Part shown: piece by piece, positions 31,343-41,500 of the stretch
How the letters are laid out: each line of letters begins with the position of its first letter
How positions within the stretch are numbered: the stretch's first letter is position 1
NCBI RefSeq assembly: GCF_020400725.1
Contig: NZ_JAINVG010000007.1
Coordinates: 115,384-179,383, forward strand
DNA: 64,000 nucleotides
Direction of reading: 5' to 3'
Source of the DNA: Streptomyces sp. NK15101
Lineage (GTDB): Bacteria > Actinomycetota > Actinomycetes > Streptomycetales > Streptomycetaceae
Notes under the pieces: generated by a model
What the model saw: only the letters and a program-made list of their open reading frames with translations
The model's database searches: none
What the model was told of the DNA's origin: nothing
Made by a program: the position numbers and the translations under genes

Positions 31343-32404
31343 TCAGACGCACCACCAGAGGAAGCGGGTGCACGTCGGCGTGGGGCTGGGCGTCGGGGTC
31401 TGGCTCGGCGTGGGTCCCGTGATCGCCGGCGCGGTCCCGCCGGGCGTTCCCGAGCCGCTCGGCGTCGGGCCGCTCTCCGTCCCGGCCGGGGCCGCGGTGG
31501 GCGTGGCGGGCGGGGAGGCCGGGCCGCTGGTCGCCGGTGCGGAGGTCGGGGCGCCGTCGCCCCGGCCGGTGCCGGTGCCGGTCCCCGCACCCGTACCGGA
31601 GCCCGTACCCGTGCCGGACCCCGTACCCGATCCGGTGCCCGATTCCGATCCCGACCCCGTGCTCACCTGGCGGGGGCGCGCGGGGACGGAGCTCGGCGCG
31701 TCCGTCGCCGGGGCCGGGCTCGACCCCTCCGGCGGTTCGGTGGTCTCGACGGGTTCGGGCGGGAGCGGGGTCTCGGTGACCTCCAGCTCCTCCACCGCGA
31801 TGGCGGCGCCGTCCTGCGCCGGCTCCTCCAGGGCGAGCTTCGCCAGGGTCAGCGTCCCGGCCGCGAGGACCAGTCCCACCGTCCCCACCAGGACCGTACG
31901 GCCCCGGCGCGCGCCCGATCCCCTCCCCCGCCGCGCGGCGGAGCGGCCCCGGGCGGCACGGCGCCCACCGGGGGCCGGGCGCGCCGGTTCGAGGACGTCC
32001 AGCTCGTAGACGTGCTCGGGCGCGGGCCGGTCCGGATCGTCCTGCCCGTCCCGCTCGTCCCGGTCGACGGACCGGTCCGGGTCGCCGTACGCGGCGGGGC
32101 CGCCCGGCTCGCCGTGGACGGCGGGTCCGTTCGCGTAGCCGTGGGCGGCGGGATCGCCCGCGTAGCCGTAGGCGGTGGATCCGCTCGGGTCTCCGTACGC
32201 GGCGGATCGGCTCGGATCCTCGTAGATCGCGGGCCGGTTCGGCTCGCCGTAGTGGTGGCGGTCCGGGGTGTGGACCGATGAGGGGACCGGTGTGTGCACC
32301 GGTATGTGGGGAGTCTCGTACCGCAGTTCCTCGACGGGAGTCCCGCACCCGGCACAGGCGAGGGCCCCATTGAGATGCCGCCGGCACGCGTGGCAGTAGT
32401 CCAT
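31343..32404 (-). CDS. SCO2400-type zinc-ribbon membrane protein
   Basis: A 353-residue protein of unknown function named after S. coelicolor SCO2400. It starts MDYCHACRRHLNGALACAGCGTP, a CxxC-CxxC zinc ribbon. Residues 50-105 hold short Tyr/Gly/Asp/Pro repeats of about nine residues (AYGDPSGST, AYGYAGDPA, AHGYANGPA). One membrane helix follows a basic stretch (VLVGTVGLVLAAGTLTLA). The exported part is low in complexity: Pro/Thr/Ser stretches and a run of Gly-Thr/Gly-Ser dipeptides, ending CTRFLWWCV. Probably a bitopic envelope protein. The plus strand over 31550-31690 shows the matching simple repeats. Confidence 0.8.
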   Translation of the reverse strand: MDYCHACRRHLNGALACAGCGTPVEELRYETPHIPVHTPVPSSVHTPDRHHYGEPNRPAIYEDPSRSAAYGDPSGSTAYGYAGDPAAHGYANGPAVHGEPGGPAAYGDPDRSVDRDERDGQDDPDRPAPEHVYELDVLEPARPAPGGRRAARGRSAARRGRGSGARRGRTVLVGTVGLVLAAGTLTLAKLALEEPAQDGAAIAVEELEVTETPLPPEPVETTEPPEGSSPAPATDAPSSVPARPRQVSTGSGSESGTGSGTGSGTGTGSGTGAGTGTGTGRGDGAPTSAPATSGPASPPATPTAAPAGTESGPTPSGSGTPGGTAPAITGPTPSQTPTPSPTPTCTRFLWWCV

Positions 32405-32691
32405 GGGGCCCGCAGGCTATGCGGCCCGGTGCGGCGTCAGGTAGGCGCGGACGTGAGGATCCTGTGTGGAAACCGCAGGTCGGCGGCGGTGCGCCGTGAT
32501 TCTCCCGCTTCGGGAAGGATCGGCTCCAGGCCTTCCTCACCGGGAGTGGGGACTCCGGCACCGCCCGCACCCGGGGGCCCCGGGCGGCGCAGCCCAGCGC
32601 GCGCCGCGCCCCGGAGGGCCGGACGATGCGAACAGGACCGCGAATCGCGACCCCCTCGCCCGTGCCAGCACCGCACTCCGGAGGATCCGCC

Positions 32692-33753
32692 GTGACCGTC
32701 AGCCTTGATCAGCTGCGTCGTTGCCATGTCGCCGTCGACCTGGGTGCCGCCCGCACCCGGGTCTTCGTCAAGGGCGCCGGGCTCGTCGTCGACGAGCCCA
32801 GCGTCGCCGCCGTCAACACCCGTACCGGAGCGCTGATCGCCGTCGGCGCGCTCGCGGAGAAGATGACCGGCCGCACCCCCGACTACATCCGGGTCGTCCG
32901 CCCGGTCTCGGGCGGCACGGTCGTCGACATCGAGATGGCGCAGCGGATGCTCCGTCACCTCCTCGGCGAGAAGCTGCGCCGGCAGCTGCGCCGCAAGCCC
33001 CGGCTGCGCGCGGCCGCCTGCACCCCGCACGACAGCGACCCGCTCGCGCAGCGCGCCGCCGTGGAGACCCTCGTCGGTCTCGGGGCGCGCCGGGTCGAGC
33101 TGGTCGACACCCTGATCGCGGCGGCCGTCGGCTGCGGACTTCCCGTCGAGCAGCCGACCGCGACCATGATCCTGGTGTGCGGGGCCGCGACCACGCAGGT
33201 CGCGGTGCTCTCGCTCGGCGCGATCGTCACGGCGGAGCGGATGCCCGTCGGCGGCGACGCCATCGACCACGCCGTCATCCAGCACCTGCGCCACCACCAC
33301 GAGCTGATGCTGCCGAGCCAGTCGGTGCGCCCGCTGCAACTGGCCCTCAGCGGCAACGGCCTGACGGCGCAGGGGCCCGCCTGGACGGAGATCCACGGCC
33401 GGGACGTCGCCACGGGCCTGGCCCGTTCGGTGACCGTCGACACCGCCGCCGTGCGGGACGCGATCCACACCCCGCTGACGGCGGTCCTCGACGGCATCGG
33501 GAAGGTGCTGCGGGACTGCCCGCCGGACCTGGTGGCCGACCTCGCGGACCGCGGGATCATGATGGTGGGCGGCAGCGCCCTGCTGCCGGGCCTCGACCAG
33601 ATGCTGCGGGAGGCGACCGGCATGCCGGTGCACATCGCCGAACGACCGGACGTGTGCGCCGTCCTGGGGCTGGGCGCGATGCTGGAGGGCAAGGTCCAGC
33701 CGATGGTCCTCGACCCGCTGGCGGAGCGGGACCCGTTCGCCGACGAGGAGTGA
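32692..33753 (+). CDS. mbl: MreB/Mbl-like actin homologue with altered nucleotide site
   Basis: A 353-residue MreB-family protein, the probable counterpart of S. coelicolor Mbl (SCO2451), which acts in spore wall formation. The phosphate-1 loop is VAVDLGAARTRVFVKG and the middle LIAVGALAEKMTGRTP is well kept. The phosphate-2 loop, normally DIGGGTTE, reads VCGAATTQ (Cys163), so the Asp and two Gly that hold metal and phosphate are gone; ATP use is doubtful. The adenosine motif MMVGGSALLPGLDQML is intact. GTG 32692 with GGAGG seven bases upstream. The kinase-like gene at 33793 follows with a gap of 39 bases. Confidence 0.88.
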   Translation: MTVSLDQLRRCHVAVDLGAARTRVFVKGAGLVVDEPSVAAVNTRTGALIAVGALAEKMTGRTPDYIRVVRPVSGGTVVDIEMAQRMLRHLLGEKLRRQLRRKPRLRAAACTPHDSDPLAQRAAVETLVGLGARRVELVDTLIAAAVGCGLPVEQPTATMILVCGAATTQVAVLSLGAIVTAERMPVGGDAIDHAVIQHLRHHHELMLPSQSVRPLQLALSGNGLTAQGPAWTEIHGRDVATGLARSVTVDTAAVRDAIHTPLTAVLDGIGKVLRDCPPDLVADLADRGIMMVGGSALLPGLDQMLREATGMPVHIAERPDVCAVLGLGAMLEGKVQPMVLDPLAERDPFADEE

Positions 33754-33792
33754 GTCGTCCTGGTTCCGGGCGATTCGTACGACCATGAGACC

Positions 33793-35394
33793 ATGACGAT
33801 CATGGACGAGGGCGCCGAGGCCGCGGACGCGCGCGAGGAGGAGTCCCGCCCGGACGCGGGGGCGGAGGCGGACGCGGAGGAAGGCGAGGGCGAGGACTCC
33901 CTTCGCCTGCCCATGCTGCTCGAAGCGGTCCTCGGCGTCGGCACGGACCTCGAACTGCGCACCACCCTCCAGCACATCGTGGACTCCGCGACCGAGCTGA
34001 CCGGAGCCCGCTACGGGGCGCTCGGGGTCGTCGACCCCGAGCGCCACCGCCTCACCGAACTCTTCACCTCCGGCATGACCGACGAGGAGCGGCGGCGGAT
34101 CGGCCGCCTCCCCGACGGCCGCACCGGACTGCTCGGCGTCCTCGTCCGGGACCCGCAGCCGCTGCGGCTCGACGACCTGACGACCGACCCGCGCTCCTCC
34201 GGCGTCCCCGAGGGCCACCCGGAGATGCACGGCTTCCTCGGCGTCCCGATCCGGGTCCACACCGAGGTCTTCGGCAATCTGTACCTCACCGAGAAGCGCA
34301 CGGGCCCCTTCACCGAGGAGGACCTCGCCCTGCTCCGGGTCCTCGCCTCCCAGGCGGGAATCGCCATCGGCAACGCCCGGCTGTACGAGACGGCCCGGCA
34401 GCGGGAGCGCTGGATCGAGGGCGCGGCCGCGGTGACCACGGCCCTGCTCACCGGCGCCACCGCCGAGAACGCCCTGACGACAGTCGCCGAGCAGGCCCGC
34501 GTCCTCGCCGGCGCCTCGGCCGGCGTGGTCCTCCAGCCCACCGAGGAGGGCGGGATGGAGATCGTCGCCGCCTCCACCACGGACGACCCGGGCGACCTGG
34601 TCGGCACGACGATCGCGCCCGGCTCCCCCGTCCTGGTCCAGCTCCTCGGCGGGGAACCCGTCTTCGTCGAGGACTCGGCGACCGATCCGCGGATGACCAC
34701 GCACGTCCGGTCCCGTTTCGGCCCGTCGATGATGCTGCCGCTGCAGAGCGGCGGGAAGCTCATCGGCACCCTCGCCCTGCCCCGGCGGCGCGGCGGCCGG
34801 CCGTACTCGGCGGTGGACCGGCTGCTCGCCTCGCAGTTCGCCTCGCAGGCCGCGCTCGCGCTGGTCCTCGCGGACGCCCGGCACGACCGGGAGCGGCTCG
34901 CCGTCTTCGAGGACCGCGACCGGATCGCGCGGGACCTGCACGACCTGGTGGTGCAGCGGCTGTTCGCCACGGAGATGATGCTCGAGTCCACCCGGCGACG
35001 GGCGGGCGGCTCCTCCGACGAGGACGCGCTGCTCGGCCGGGCCGTGGACGAACTGGACTCGACGATCCAGGAGGTCCGGACGACCATCTTCGCCCTCCAG
35101 CAGCCGCCGGCGGACGCGCCGGCCTCCTTCCGGGGGCGGGTGCTGCGCGAGACCGGCGGGGCCGCGGTCCCGCTCGGCTTCCAGCCGTCCGTGCACTTCT
35201 CCGGCGCGGTCGACACGCTCGTCGACGAGGAGACGGCGGACAGGCTCCTCGCCGTGCTGCGCGGGGCGCTCGCGGCGGCACACCGGCGGCCGGGGGTCGG
35301 CGCGATCACGGTCGAGGTGTCGGCCGGGGCCGACGGCGCCCGGCTGCGCGTCGAGGACGACGGCACTCCGCCGACGACGGTGACCTGGCCCTGA
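33793..35394 (+). CDS. GAF-domain histidine kinase with truncated ATPase domain
   Basis: A 533-residue DevS-like sensor protein. An acidic N-terminus (residues 1-38) leads to two GAF domains (about 50-195 and 215-365), then the HisKA_3 helix with H383 in DRIARDLHDLVVQRLF. The catalytic domain is defective: the N-box reads LRGALAAAHRRP without Asn, G1 is reduced to VEDDGTPP, and the chain stops there with no G2 box. It probably cannot bind ATP and may act as a sensor or phosphoacceptor for a partner. No response regulator is adjacent. It is likely cotranscribed with the Mbl-like gene. No membrane segment, so cytosolic. Confidence 0.87.
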   Translation: MTIMDEGAEAADAREEESRPDAGAEADAEEGEGEDSLRLPMLLEAVLGVGTDLELRTTLQHIVDSATELTGARYGALGVVDPERHRLTELFTSGMTDEERRRIGRLPDGRTGLLGVLVRDPQPLRLDDLTTDPRSSGVPEGHPEMHGFLGVPIRVHTEVFGNLYLTEKRTGPFTEEDLALLRVLASQAGIAIGNARLYETARQRERWIEGAAAVTTALLTGATAENALTTVAEQARVLAGASAGVVLQPTEEGGMEIVAASTTDDPGDLVGTTIAPGSPVLVQLLGGEPVFVEDSATDPRMTTHVRSRFGPSMMLPLQSGGKLIGTLALPRRRGGRPYSAVDRLLASQFASQAALALVLADARHDRERLAVFEDRDRIARDLHDLVVQRLFATEMMLESTRRRAGGSSDEDALLGRAVDELDSTIQEVRTTIFALQQPPADAPASFRGRVLRETGGAAVPLGFQPSVHFSGAVDTLVDEETADRLLAVLRGALAAAHRRPGVGAITVEVSAGADGARLRVEDDGTPPTTVTWP

Positions 35395-35455
35395 AGGACC
35401 CTCGTACGGCCCAACCCGGCGCGCCGGGCGCCTCCCCCGGATCTTGACTGGAGGG

Positions 35456-36691
35456 GTGACCACCGAGACCAAGCCCCCGACAGCGGCGGCCTACCGCAAC
35501 CTGGCGATGGCCACCATCGGCTTCACGCTCACCTTCTGGGCGTGGGACCTGATCGCACCGATCGCGAGCTGGTACGGCGACCGGCTCGACCTCAGCTCCT
35601 TCCAGCAGTCCCTGCTCGTCGCGGTGCCCGTCCTGGTCGGCTCGGTCGGCCGCATCCCGGCCGGGGCGCTGACCGACAGGTACGGGGCGAAGCTGATGTT
35701 CCCCCTGGTCTCGGCGCTGACGATCATCCCGGTGCTGCTGCTGATCGTCGTCAAGGACAGTTACGGGCTGATGCTGGTCGTCGGCTTCCTCCTCGGCCTC
35801 GGCGGCACGACGTTCGCCATCGGCATCCCCCTGGTCAACTCCTGGTTCCCGCCCGCCAAACGCGGTCTCGCGCTCGGGGTGTTCGGCATGGGCATGGGCG
35901 GCGTCGCGCTCTCCGGCTACTTCACGCCCCGGATCGCCGAGCACGGCGAGAACCTGCCGTTCATCGTGGTGGCGATCGCGCTGGCGGCGTACGCGGTGCT
36001 CGCGGCGGTCCTCATCACGGACCGCCCGGACCGCCCGGTCCCCACCGCCTCCCTGGCCTCCCGCCTGGGCTCGGCGGCACGGCTGCGGGTGACGTGGGAG
36101 CTGTCCGCGCTGTACGCGATCGGGTTCGGCGGCATCGTCGCGTTCGGCGTCTACCTGCCGACGTACCTGAAGACCTGGTACGAGCTCGACCCGACGGACG
36201 CGGGCACCAAGGCGGCCGGGTTCGCCCTGGTGACGGTCGTCTTCCGCCCCGTCGGCGGCTGGCTCTCGGACCGGATCCACCCCGCGCTCGTGACGGCCGT
36301 CGCGCTCGGGACCGTCGCCCTGCTCGCCGTCGTCCAGGCCTTCGACCCGCCGCTGAACCCCGGCGGCACCATCGCCCTGCTCGTCATGGCGGCCGGGCTC
36401 GGCACGGCGAGCGGCTCCGTCTTCGCCCTGGTCTCCCAGGTCACCCCGCAGGCCAAGGTCGGCAGCGTGACCGGCATCGTCGGCGCGATGGGCGGGCTCG
36501 GCGGGTTCCTTCCGCCGCTGGTGATGGGCGCGATCTACAGCGCGAAGGGCTCGTACTCGATCGGCTTCATGCTGCTGTCGGACCTGGCGCTGGCGGGGTG
36601 CGTGTACGCGTACGGGCGGATGCGGGGGATCCGGGCGGGCGGTGAGACGCCGGACCCCCGCCCGACGAAGCTGACGACCACCAGCCCCTGA
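35456..36691 (+). CDS. NarK-like MFS transporter (nitrate/nitrite porter family)
   Basis: A 411-residue 12-helix MFS protein. Seen: helix 1 FTLTFWAWDLIAPI, the MFS loop motif GRIPAGALTDRYGAK, the nitrate-signature-like GLGGTTFAIGIPLVNSWFPPAKRGLALGVFGMGMGG (helix 5) and, in the second half, ASGSVFALVSQVTPQAKVGSVTGIVGAMGGLGGFLPP (helix 11). These two Gly-rich helices mark NarK/NasA. It probably takes up nitrate or exports nitrite. The start is uncertain: GTG 35456 abuts GGAGGG, and a TTG lies at 35444. Downstream is a large palindromic repeat. Confidence 0.88.
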   Translation: MTTETKPPTAAAYRNLAMATIGFTLTFWAWDLIAPIASWYGDRLDLSSFQQSLLVAVPVLVGSVGRIPAGALTDRYGAKLMFPLVSALTIIPVLLLIVVKDSYGLMLVVGFLLGLGGTTFAIGIPLVNSWFPPAKRGLALGVFGMGMGGVALSGYFTPRIAEHGENLPFIVVAIALAAYAVLAAVLITDRPDRPVPTASLASRLGSAARLRVTWELSALYAIGFGGIVAFGVYLPTYLKTWYELDPTDAGTKAAGFALVTVVFRPVGGWLSDRIHPALVTAVALGTVALLAVVQAFDPPLNPGGTIALLVMAAGLGTASGSVFALVSQVTPQAKVGSVTGIVGAMGGLGGFLPPLVMGAIYSAKGSYSIGFMLLSDLALAGCVYAYGRMRGIRAGGETPDPRPTKLTTTSP

Positions 36692-36730
36692 GCCCTCCCG
36701 GGCCCCACCGTGTGCCCCCGCCCCCGCCCG

Positions 36731-36971
36731 TGTGGGCAGTCGTCCCGCTGGGCGGGACGGGTGGGCACACGGGACGGCGCCCTTCGCGGCGCCTCCGCGT
36801 TCCGCGCCTGGACCCGCACCACCAGGGAGCCGTGCACGGGGTGCGGGTCCAGGCGCGTGAGCCTCGGGCGCCGGCAAGGGGCGCCGTTCCGTTGTGCCCA
36901 CCCTCCCCCGAGCTCTCGGCTCCGCTCGAGCAGGGGGAACCCCCTTGCCCCGGCGGAACGACCGCCCACAA
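36731..36971. repeat. 241-bp nested palindromic intergenic repeat
   Basis: Three nested complementary pairs. Outer: TGTGGGCAGTCGTCCCGC (36731) with GCGGAACGACCGCCCACA (36953). Middle: GTGGGCACACGGGACGGCGCC (36761) with GGCGCCGTTCCGTTGTGCCCAC, few mismatches. Inner: perfect 17-bp GCGCCTGGACCCGCACC / GGTGCGGGTCCAGGCGC at 36804-36820 and 36840-36856. A side hairpin CCCCCGAGCTC...GAGCAGGGGG lies on the right arm. I recall very similar stretches between genes in other Streptomyces, so it is probably a dispersed REP- or MITE-like element. No gene lies in 36692-37040. Confidence 0.65.
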
Positions 36972-37040
36972 CGGCGCGGCGCGGGCGGGCAGAATGCGTC
37001 ACGTAACCCCTCGCCCTCGACCACCCGAGGAGTACGACCG

Positions 37041-38501
37041 GTGAGTGCGCTCTTCCCCGAACTCGAACTCGAACGCGAACGCGACCGCGACCGCCCCGCC
37101 CTGCGCGTCAGCCCCGACGCCCTGACGTACGCCGAGCTGGCCCGCGCCGCCGGCGCCCTCGCCGGACGCCTCGCCGACGCGGGCCGGGTCGCCGTCTGGG
37201 CGACGCCCACCGCCCGTACGGCCGTCGCGGTGGTCGCCGCCCTGCTCGCCGGCGTACCGGCCGTACCGCTCAATCCGCGCACCGGCGAGCGGGAGTTGGC
37301 GCACATCCTCGGCGACAGCACGCCCGAGCTGGTGCTCGCGGGTCCGGAGGACGAGCTGCCGGCGGGGCTCGCGGCGCTCCCCCGGATCGACGTGGAGCTC
37401 ACGGGGCCCGAGGTTCCTCCCGAGGCCGTCCCCGTCGACCCCGAGACGACCGCGCTCGTCGTCTACACCTCCGGCACCACCGGCCCCCCGAAGGGCGTCC
37501 TCCTCTCGCACCGCGCGGTCGCCGCCTCCCTCGACGCGCTGGCGGAGGCCTGGTCGTGGACGGCGGACGACGTCCTGGTGCACGCGCTGCCGCTGTTCCA
37601 CGTGCACGGGCTCGTCCTCGGGATCCTGGGCCCGCTGCGGCGCGGCGGCGAGGTGCGGCACCTGGGCGGGTTCTCGGTGGAGGGCGTGGCGCGGGAGCTC
37701 GGCGACGGCGGCGGCACGATGCTGTTCGGCGTACCGACCATGTACCACCGGCTCGCGGACGCGCTCGACGGGGACGCCCGCCTCACCGACGCCCTCTCGA
37801 AGGCCCGGCTCCTCGTCTCCGGTTCGGCGGCGCTGCCGGTGCACGACCACGAGCGGATCGCGGCGGCGACGGGCCGGACGGTCGTGGAGCGGTACGGGAT
37901 GAGCGAGACGCTCATGAACACCAGCGTGCGCCCGGGCGGCGAGCCCCGGCCCGGCACGGTCGGGACGCCGCTCGCGGGCGTGGACCTGCGGCTCGTGGAC
38001 GAGGACGGCTCCGTCCTGGAGGAGCTCGACGGGGAGACGGTCGGCGAGGTGCAGGTGCGCGGCCCGAACCTCTTCTCCGGCTATCTGAACCGGCCGGACG
38101 CGACGGCGGCGGCCTTCGACGGCGACTGGTTCCGCACCGGCGACATGGCGGTCCGCGAGGCGGACGGCGGGGTGCGCCTGGTGGGCCGGAAGGCGACGGA
38201 CCTGATCAAGAGCGGCGGCTACAAGATCGGGGCGGGCGAGATCGAGAACGCCCTCCTCGACCACCCCGGCGTCCGGGAGGCGGCCGTCACGGGCGAGCCG
38301 GACGCCGACCTGGGCGAGCGGATCGTGGCCTGGGTGGTGCCGCGGGACGGGGAGAAGCCGCCGGCGGAGGCGGAGCTCGCCGACCACGTGGCGGGGCTGC
38401 TCGCGCCGCACAAGCGGCCCCGGGTGGTGCGCTACCTCGACGCGCTGCCCCGCAACGACATGGGCAAGATCCTCAAGAAGGCTCTGTCGGCGTCCGGTTG
38501 A
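37041..38501 (+). CDS. matB: Malonyl-/methylmalonyl-CoA synthetase (MatB)
   Basis: A 486-residue acyl-CoA synthetase that adenylates malonate or methylmalonate and transfers it to CoA, giving extender units for polyketide and fatty acid synthesis. It aligns from memory nearly end to end with S. coelicolor MatB (SCO2444). Motifs: P-loop YTSGTTGPPKG, LPLFHVHGLVLGILGPLRRGG, FGVPTMYHRLADAL, the substrate stretch RYGMSETLMNTSVR, DWFRTGDMA, and the C-terminal KSGGYKIGAGEIE plus catalytic Lys in RNDMGKILKKAL. GTG 37041 is nine bases after GAGGAG. It could feed the KS/ACP locus at 50.7 kb, but is generally conserved. Confidence 0.95.
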   Translation: MSALFPELELERERDRDRPALRVSPDALTYAELARAAGALAGRLADAGRVAVWATPTARTAVAVVAALLAGVPAVPLNPRTGERELAHILGDSTPELVLAGPEDELPAGLAALPRIDVELTGPEVPPEAVPVDPETTALVVYTSGTTGPPKGVLLSHRAVAASLDALAEAWSWTADDVLVHALPLFHVHGLVLGILGPLRRGGEVRHLGGFSVEGVARELGDGGGTMLFGVPTMYHRLADALDGDARLTDALSKARLLVSGSAALPVHDHERIAAATGRTVVERYGMSETLMNTSVRPGGEPRPGTVGTPLAGVDLRLVDEDGSVLEELDGETVGEVQVRGPNLFSGYLNRPDATAAAFDGDWFRTGDMAVREADGGVRLVGRKATDLIKSGGYKIGAGEIENALLDHPGVREAAVTGEPDADLGERIVAWVVPRDGEKPPAEAELADHVAGLLAPHKRPRVVRYLDALPRNDMGKILKKALSASG

Positions 38502-38508
38502 GCGAAGG

Positions 38509-38544
38509 CGGCCGGGTCCCTCCCGGGCGGGAGGACCCCGGCCG
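38509..38544. terminator. Hairpin between matB and subtilase genes
   Basis: CGGCCGGGTCCCTCCC and GGGAGGACCCCGGCCG pair over 8 + 6 bp with a 2x2 internal loop and a GGGC tip, between convergent stops at 38501 and 38569. Confidence 0.65.
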
Positions 38545-38568
38545 CGCCGCTGCTTCAGGCCTGCCGCT

Positions 38569-41500
38569 TCACGCCCGCTGCTTCACGCCGATCGCGCGGA
38601 TCAGTTCCTGGCTCACCGAGCCGCCCCGGTCGTCGCTCGCCCCGGCCCGCAGCGACACCGACCCGGCGCCGGACGGAACGCGGAGTTCGCCGGTCCAGGA
38701 GGCGCCGCGCGAGGACTTCCCGAGCACGACCTCCGTCCAGGTCGCGCCCTCGTCGTAGGAGACCTCCAGGGTGGCGGTGCCGATGGTGCCGGTGCCGGCC
38801 GCGCCCTTCACGTACTCGGCGGAGATGCCGACCGGCAGCCGGCTTCCGGCGCGGACGTCGCCGTCGAGGTCGGTGTCCACGGCGAAGCCGAGGTTGAGCA
38901 TCGGCAGGTGGGTGACGCGGTCGTCGGGGGTCTCGGCGGAGCGGAAGGTCCACTCGCTGTGGCCCTCGGTGCCGAGCCGCCAGCGGTCCGCGTCGAGGGC
39001 GGTGTCGGTGACGACCTTGTACGTCGCCTCCCGGGCGGGGGCGTCCCAGGCGTAGGCGCCGGAGCTCTTCTTGCGGTCGACGCGGACGCCGTCGACGTAC
39101 ACCTCGGTGTACTGGGTCATCGTGTCGTCGCTCCACACGTTGCCGAAGCCGGTGTGGTCGGTGCCGGAGTCGCCCCAGCCGGGGGTGTTGAAGCGGAGGT
39201 CGTTGCCGGTGCGCTGCTGGCCCCAGCCGAGGCCGGTGCCGAGCCAGGGGTGCCAGACGGGGCCGAACCAGTCGAGGTCCGTGCGGCTGCCGCCCCGGTA
39301 GACGGACCGGCCGCCGCGCTCCTCCAGGGAGTCGCCGAGGTCGACGGACTCGTGCCACTGCTGGCCGGCGCCGGTGGAGACGTATTCGGTGCGCTCGGCC
39401 GGGAAGGCGATCCGCTCCTTGAAGCCGAAGCCGATCCGGAAGGTGTCGGTGAGCGAGTAGCGGAACTCGCCGCCGAGCTCCCGGCGCTTGGTCGGCATGC
39501 GGAACGTGGAGCGGACGGTGGCGAGTTCGTCCTCGCCGGGCCGGAAGACGAGGTCCGTGCCGATGGCGCCGGGGTGCCCCTCGGAGAGGTCGTAGGTGTA
39601 CGGGGTGAAGCGGGTGCCGGTCAGGTCGACGCGCAGGCCCCGGGCGGCACCGGCCGCGAGCCGGCGCGCGTCGGCGGTGTTCACGGTGGCGACGGCGAGC
39701 GGCCGGTCCTCGTAGCCGGCGGTGCCGAACCACCGCATGAGCCGGCCGGGCCGGCCGTCGGTGACGAACAGGGCCTCGGCGCCCGCGTCCTGGGCTGTCT
39801 GGGCGAGCTGCGCCGGGTCGGCGCCCTCGGTGAGCCGGACGAGGACGGCCTTGCCGTCGGCGTCCTTGTCCGTGTACTCGGCGGGGGTGCCGGTGCCCGC
39901 GTCGACGAGGCCGAGGCGGTGGCGGCCTTCGAGGAGGGCCGTGCCGGCCTGCGGGGTGGCGTCGGAGAGGCGGACGCCGTCGACGCTCGCCTCCAGGAGC
40001 GGCTTGCCGAGGCGCCAGACGGTCCGGTACTCGAAGGTGCCGGTGGCGGGCTCGCGGGTGGGCGCGGCGAAGATCGAGTCGTACGTCAGGGGGACCTGGA
40101 CGGCTCCGCCGTAGGAGGCGCCGTTCGCCTGGCGGTCGAACTCCATGAGGAGCTGGCGGGTCTCGGTCCGCTTCTCGACCTCGGCGCGGATCTCGCGCAG
40201 CCGCCGTCCGTCGAGGGTGATCTCGCGGTCGCGGTCGAGGACGATCTCGGGCTCGGTGAGGAAGCCGAGGCCGAGGGAGTCCGCGGCGCCCGAGCCGCGC
40301 ACGTCGAGGAAGGTGTCGACGGTGTACGTGCCGGGCTCGAGGCGGAGTTCGAGCGTGCCGGACTCGCCGACGGTCGCCGGGAAGGGGTCCGCGTCCTTCG
40401 CGAGCCGCTGGACGCCCAGGCGGGCCGCGGCGGGGGCGCCGTCGCGGTCCTTGACGTGCACGGTGAGGGTGTAGCGCTCCTCCTCCTTGACCAGGCCGAG
40501 GGCGGTGTGCGCGACGGGCGTGCCGCCGGCGGTGGCGGTGATCCGGCCGGAGGACCGGCCCACCGGGGCCTCGGTGCCGTCGCCGGTGACGGTGGTGGAG
40601 GCGGTGCCGTGGGCGGGGACGGTGAGGGCGGTGTCGGCGAGGGCGGCGACCCCGGCGGGCATGCCCTCGACGGCGAGGTCCAGTTCGACGGGCCGGTCCG
40701 AGGAGTTGGTGTAGGTGACGGTCCGGGTGACCGGCTTGTTCTGCTCGTACGGCCAGGAGGCGAAGCCGAGGTCGGCGGAGCCGGTGGCGGTGACGTCCGC
40801 GGCGAGGGCGGCGGCGACGTCGACCCGGCCGGCGCCGAGCTCGTACGCGCCGGCGTCGAGGGTCTTCGAGGAGGACATCAGCGCGTCCTTGAGCTGGGCG
40901 CCGGTCCAGTCGGGGTGCTTCTCGGCGAGCAGCGCGGCGACGCCGGCGACGTGCGGGGTCGCCATCGACGTACCGCTCATCGAGGTGTAGAGGCCGCTTC
41001 CCGCGACGAGTTGGGAGCGGGCGGCGAGGATGTCCACGCCGGGCGCCGACACGTCTGGCTTGAGGGCCTGGTCGCCGTGGCGGGGGCCCTGGCCGGTGAA
41101 GTAGGCGGCGCGGTCGGCGGAGTCGACGGCGCCGACGGTGAGCGCGGAGTCGGCGGCGCCGGGCGAGCCGATGGAGCCGGGGGCGCCGGTGTTTCCGGCG
41201 GCGATGACGAACAGGGCGCCGGTCTCGGCGGAGAGGGCGTTCACGGCCTGGGCCATCGGGTCGGTGCCGTCGCTGGGTTCGCGGGAGCCGAGGCTCATCG
41301 AGACGACCTCGGCGTCGATGTCCTCGGCGGCCCATTCCATGCCCGCGATGATCTGCGACTCGGTGCCGGAGCCCTGGTCGCTGAGGACCTTGCCGACGGC
41401 GAGGGTGGCGCCGGGGGCGACGCCCTTCTCCCTGCCGTCGCTCGCGGCGCCGGAGCCGCCGACGGTGGAGGTGACGTGGGTGCCGTGCCCACCGCGGTCG

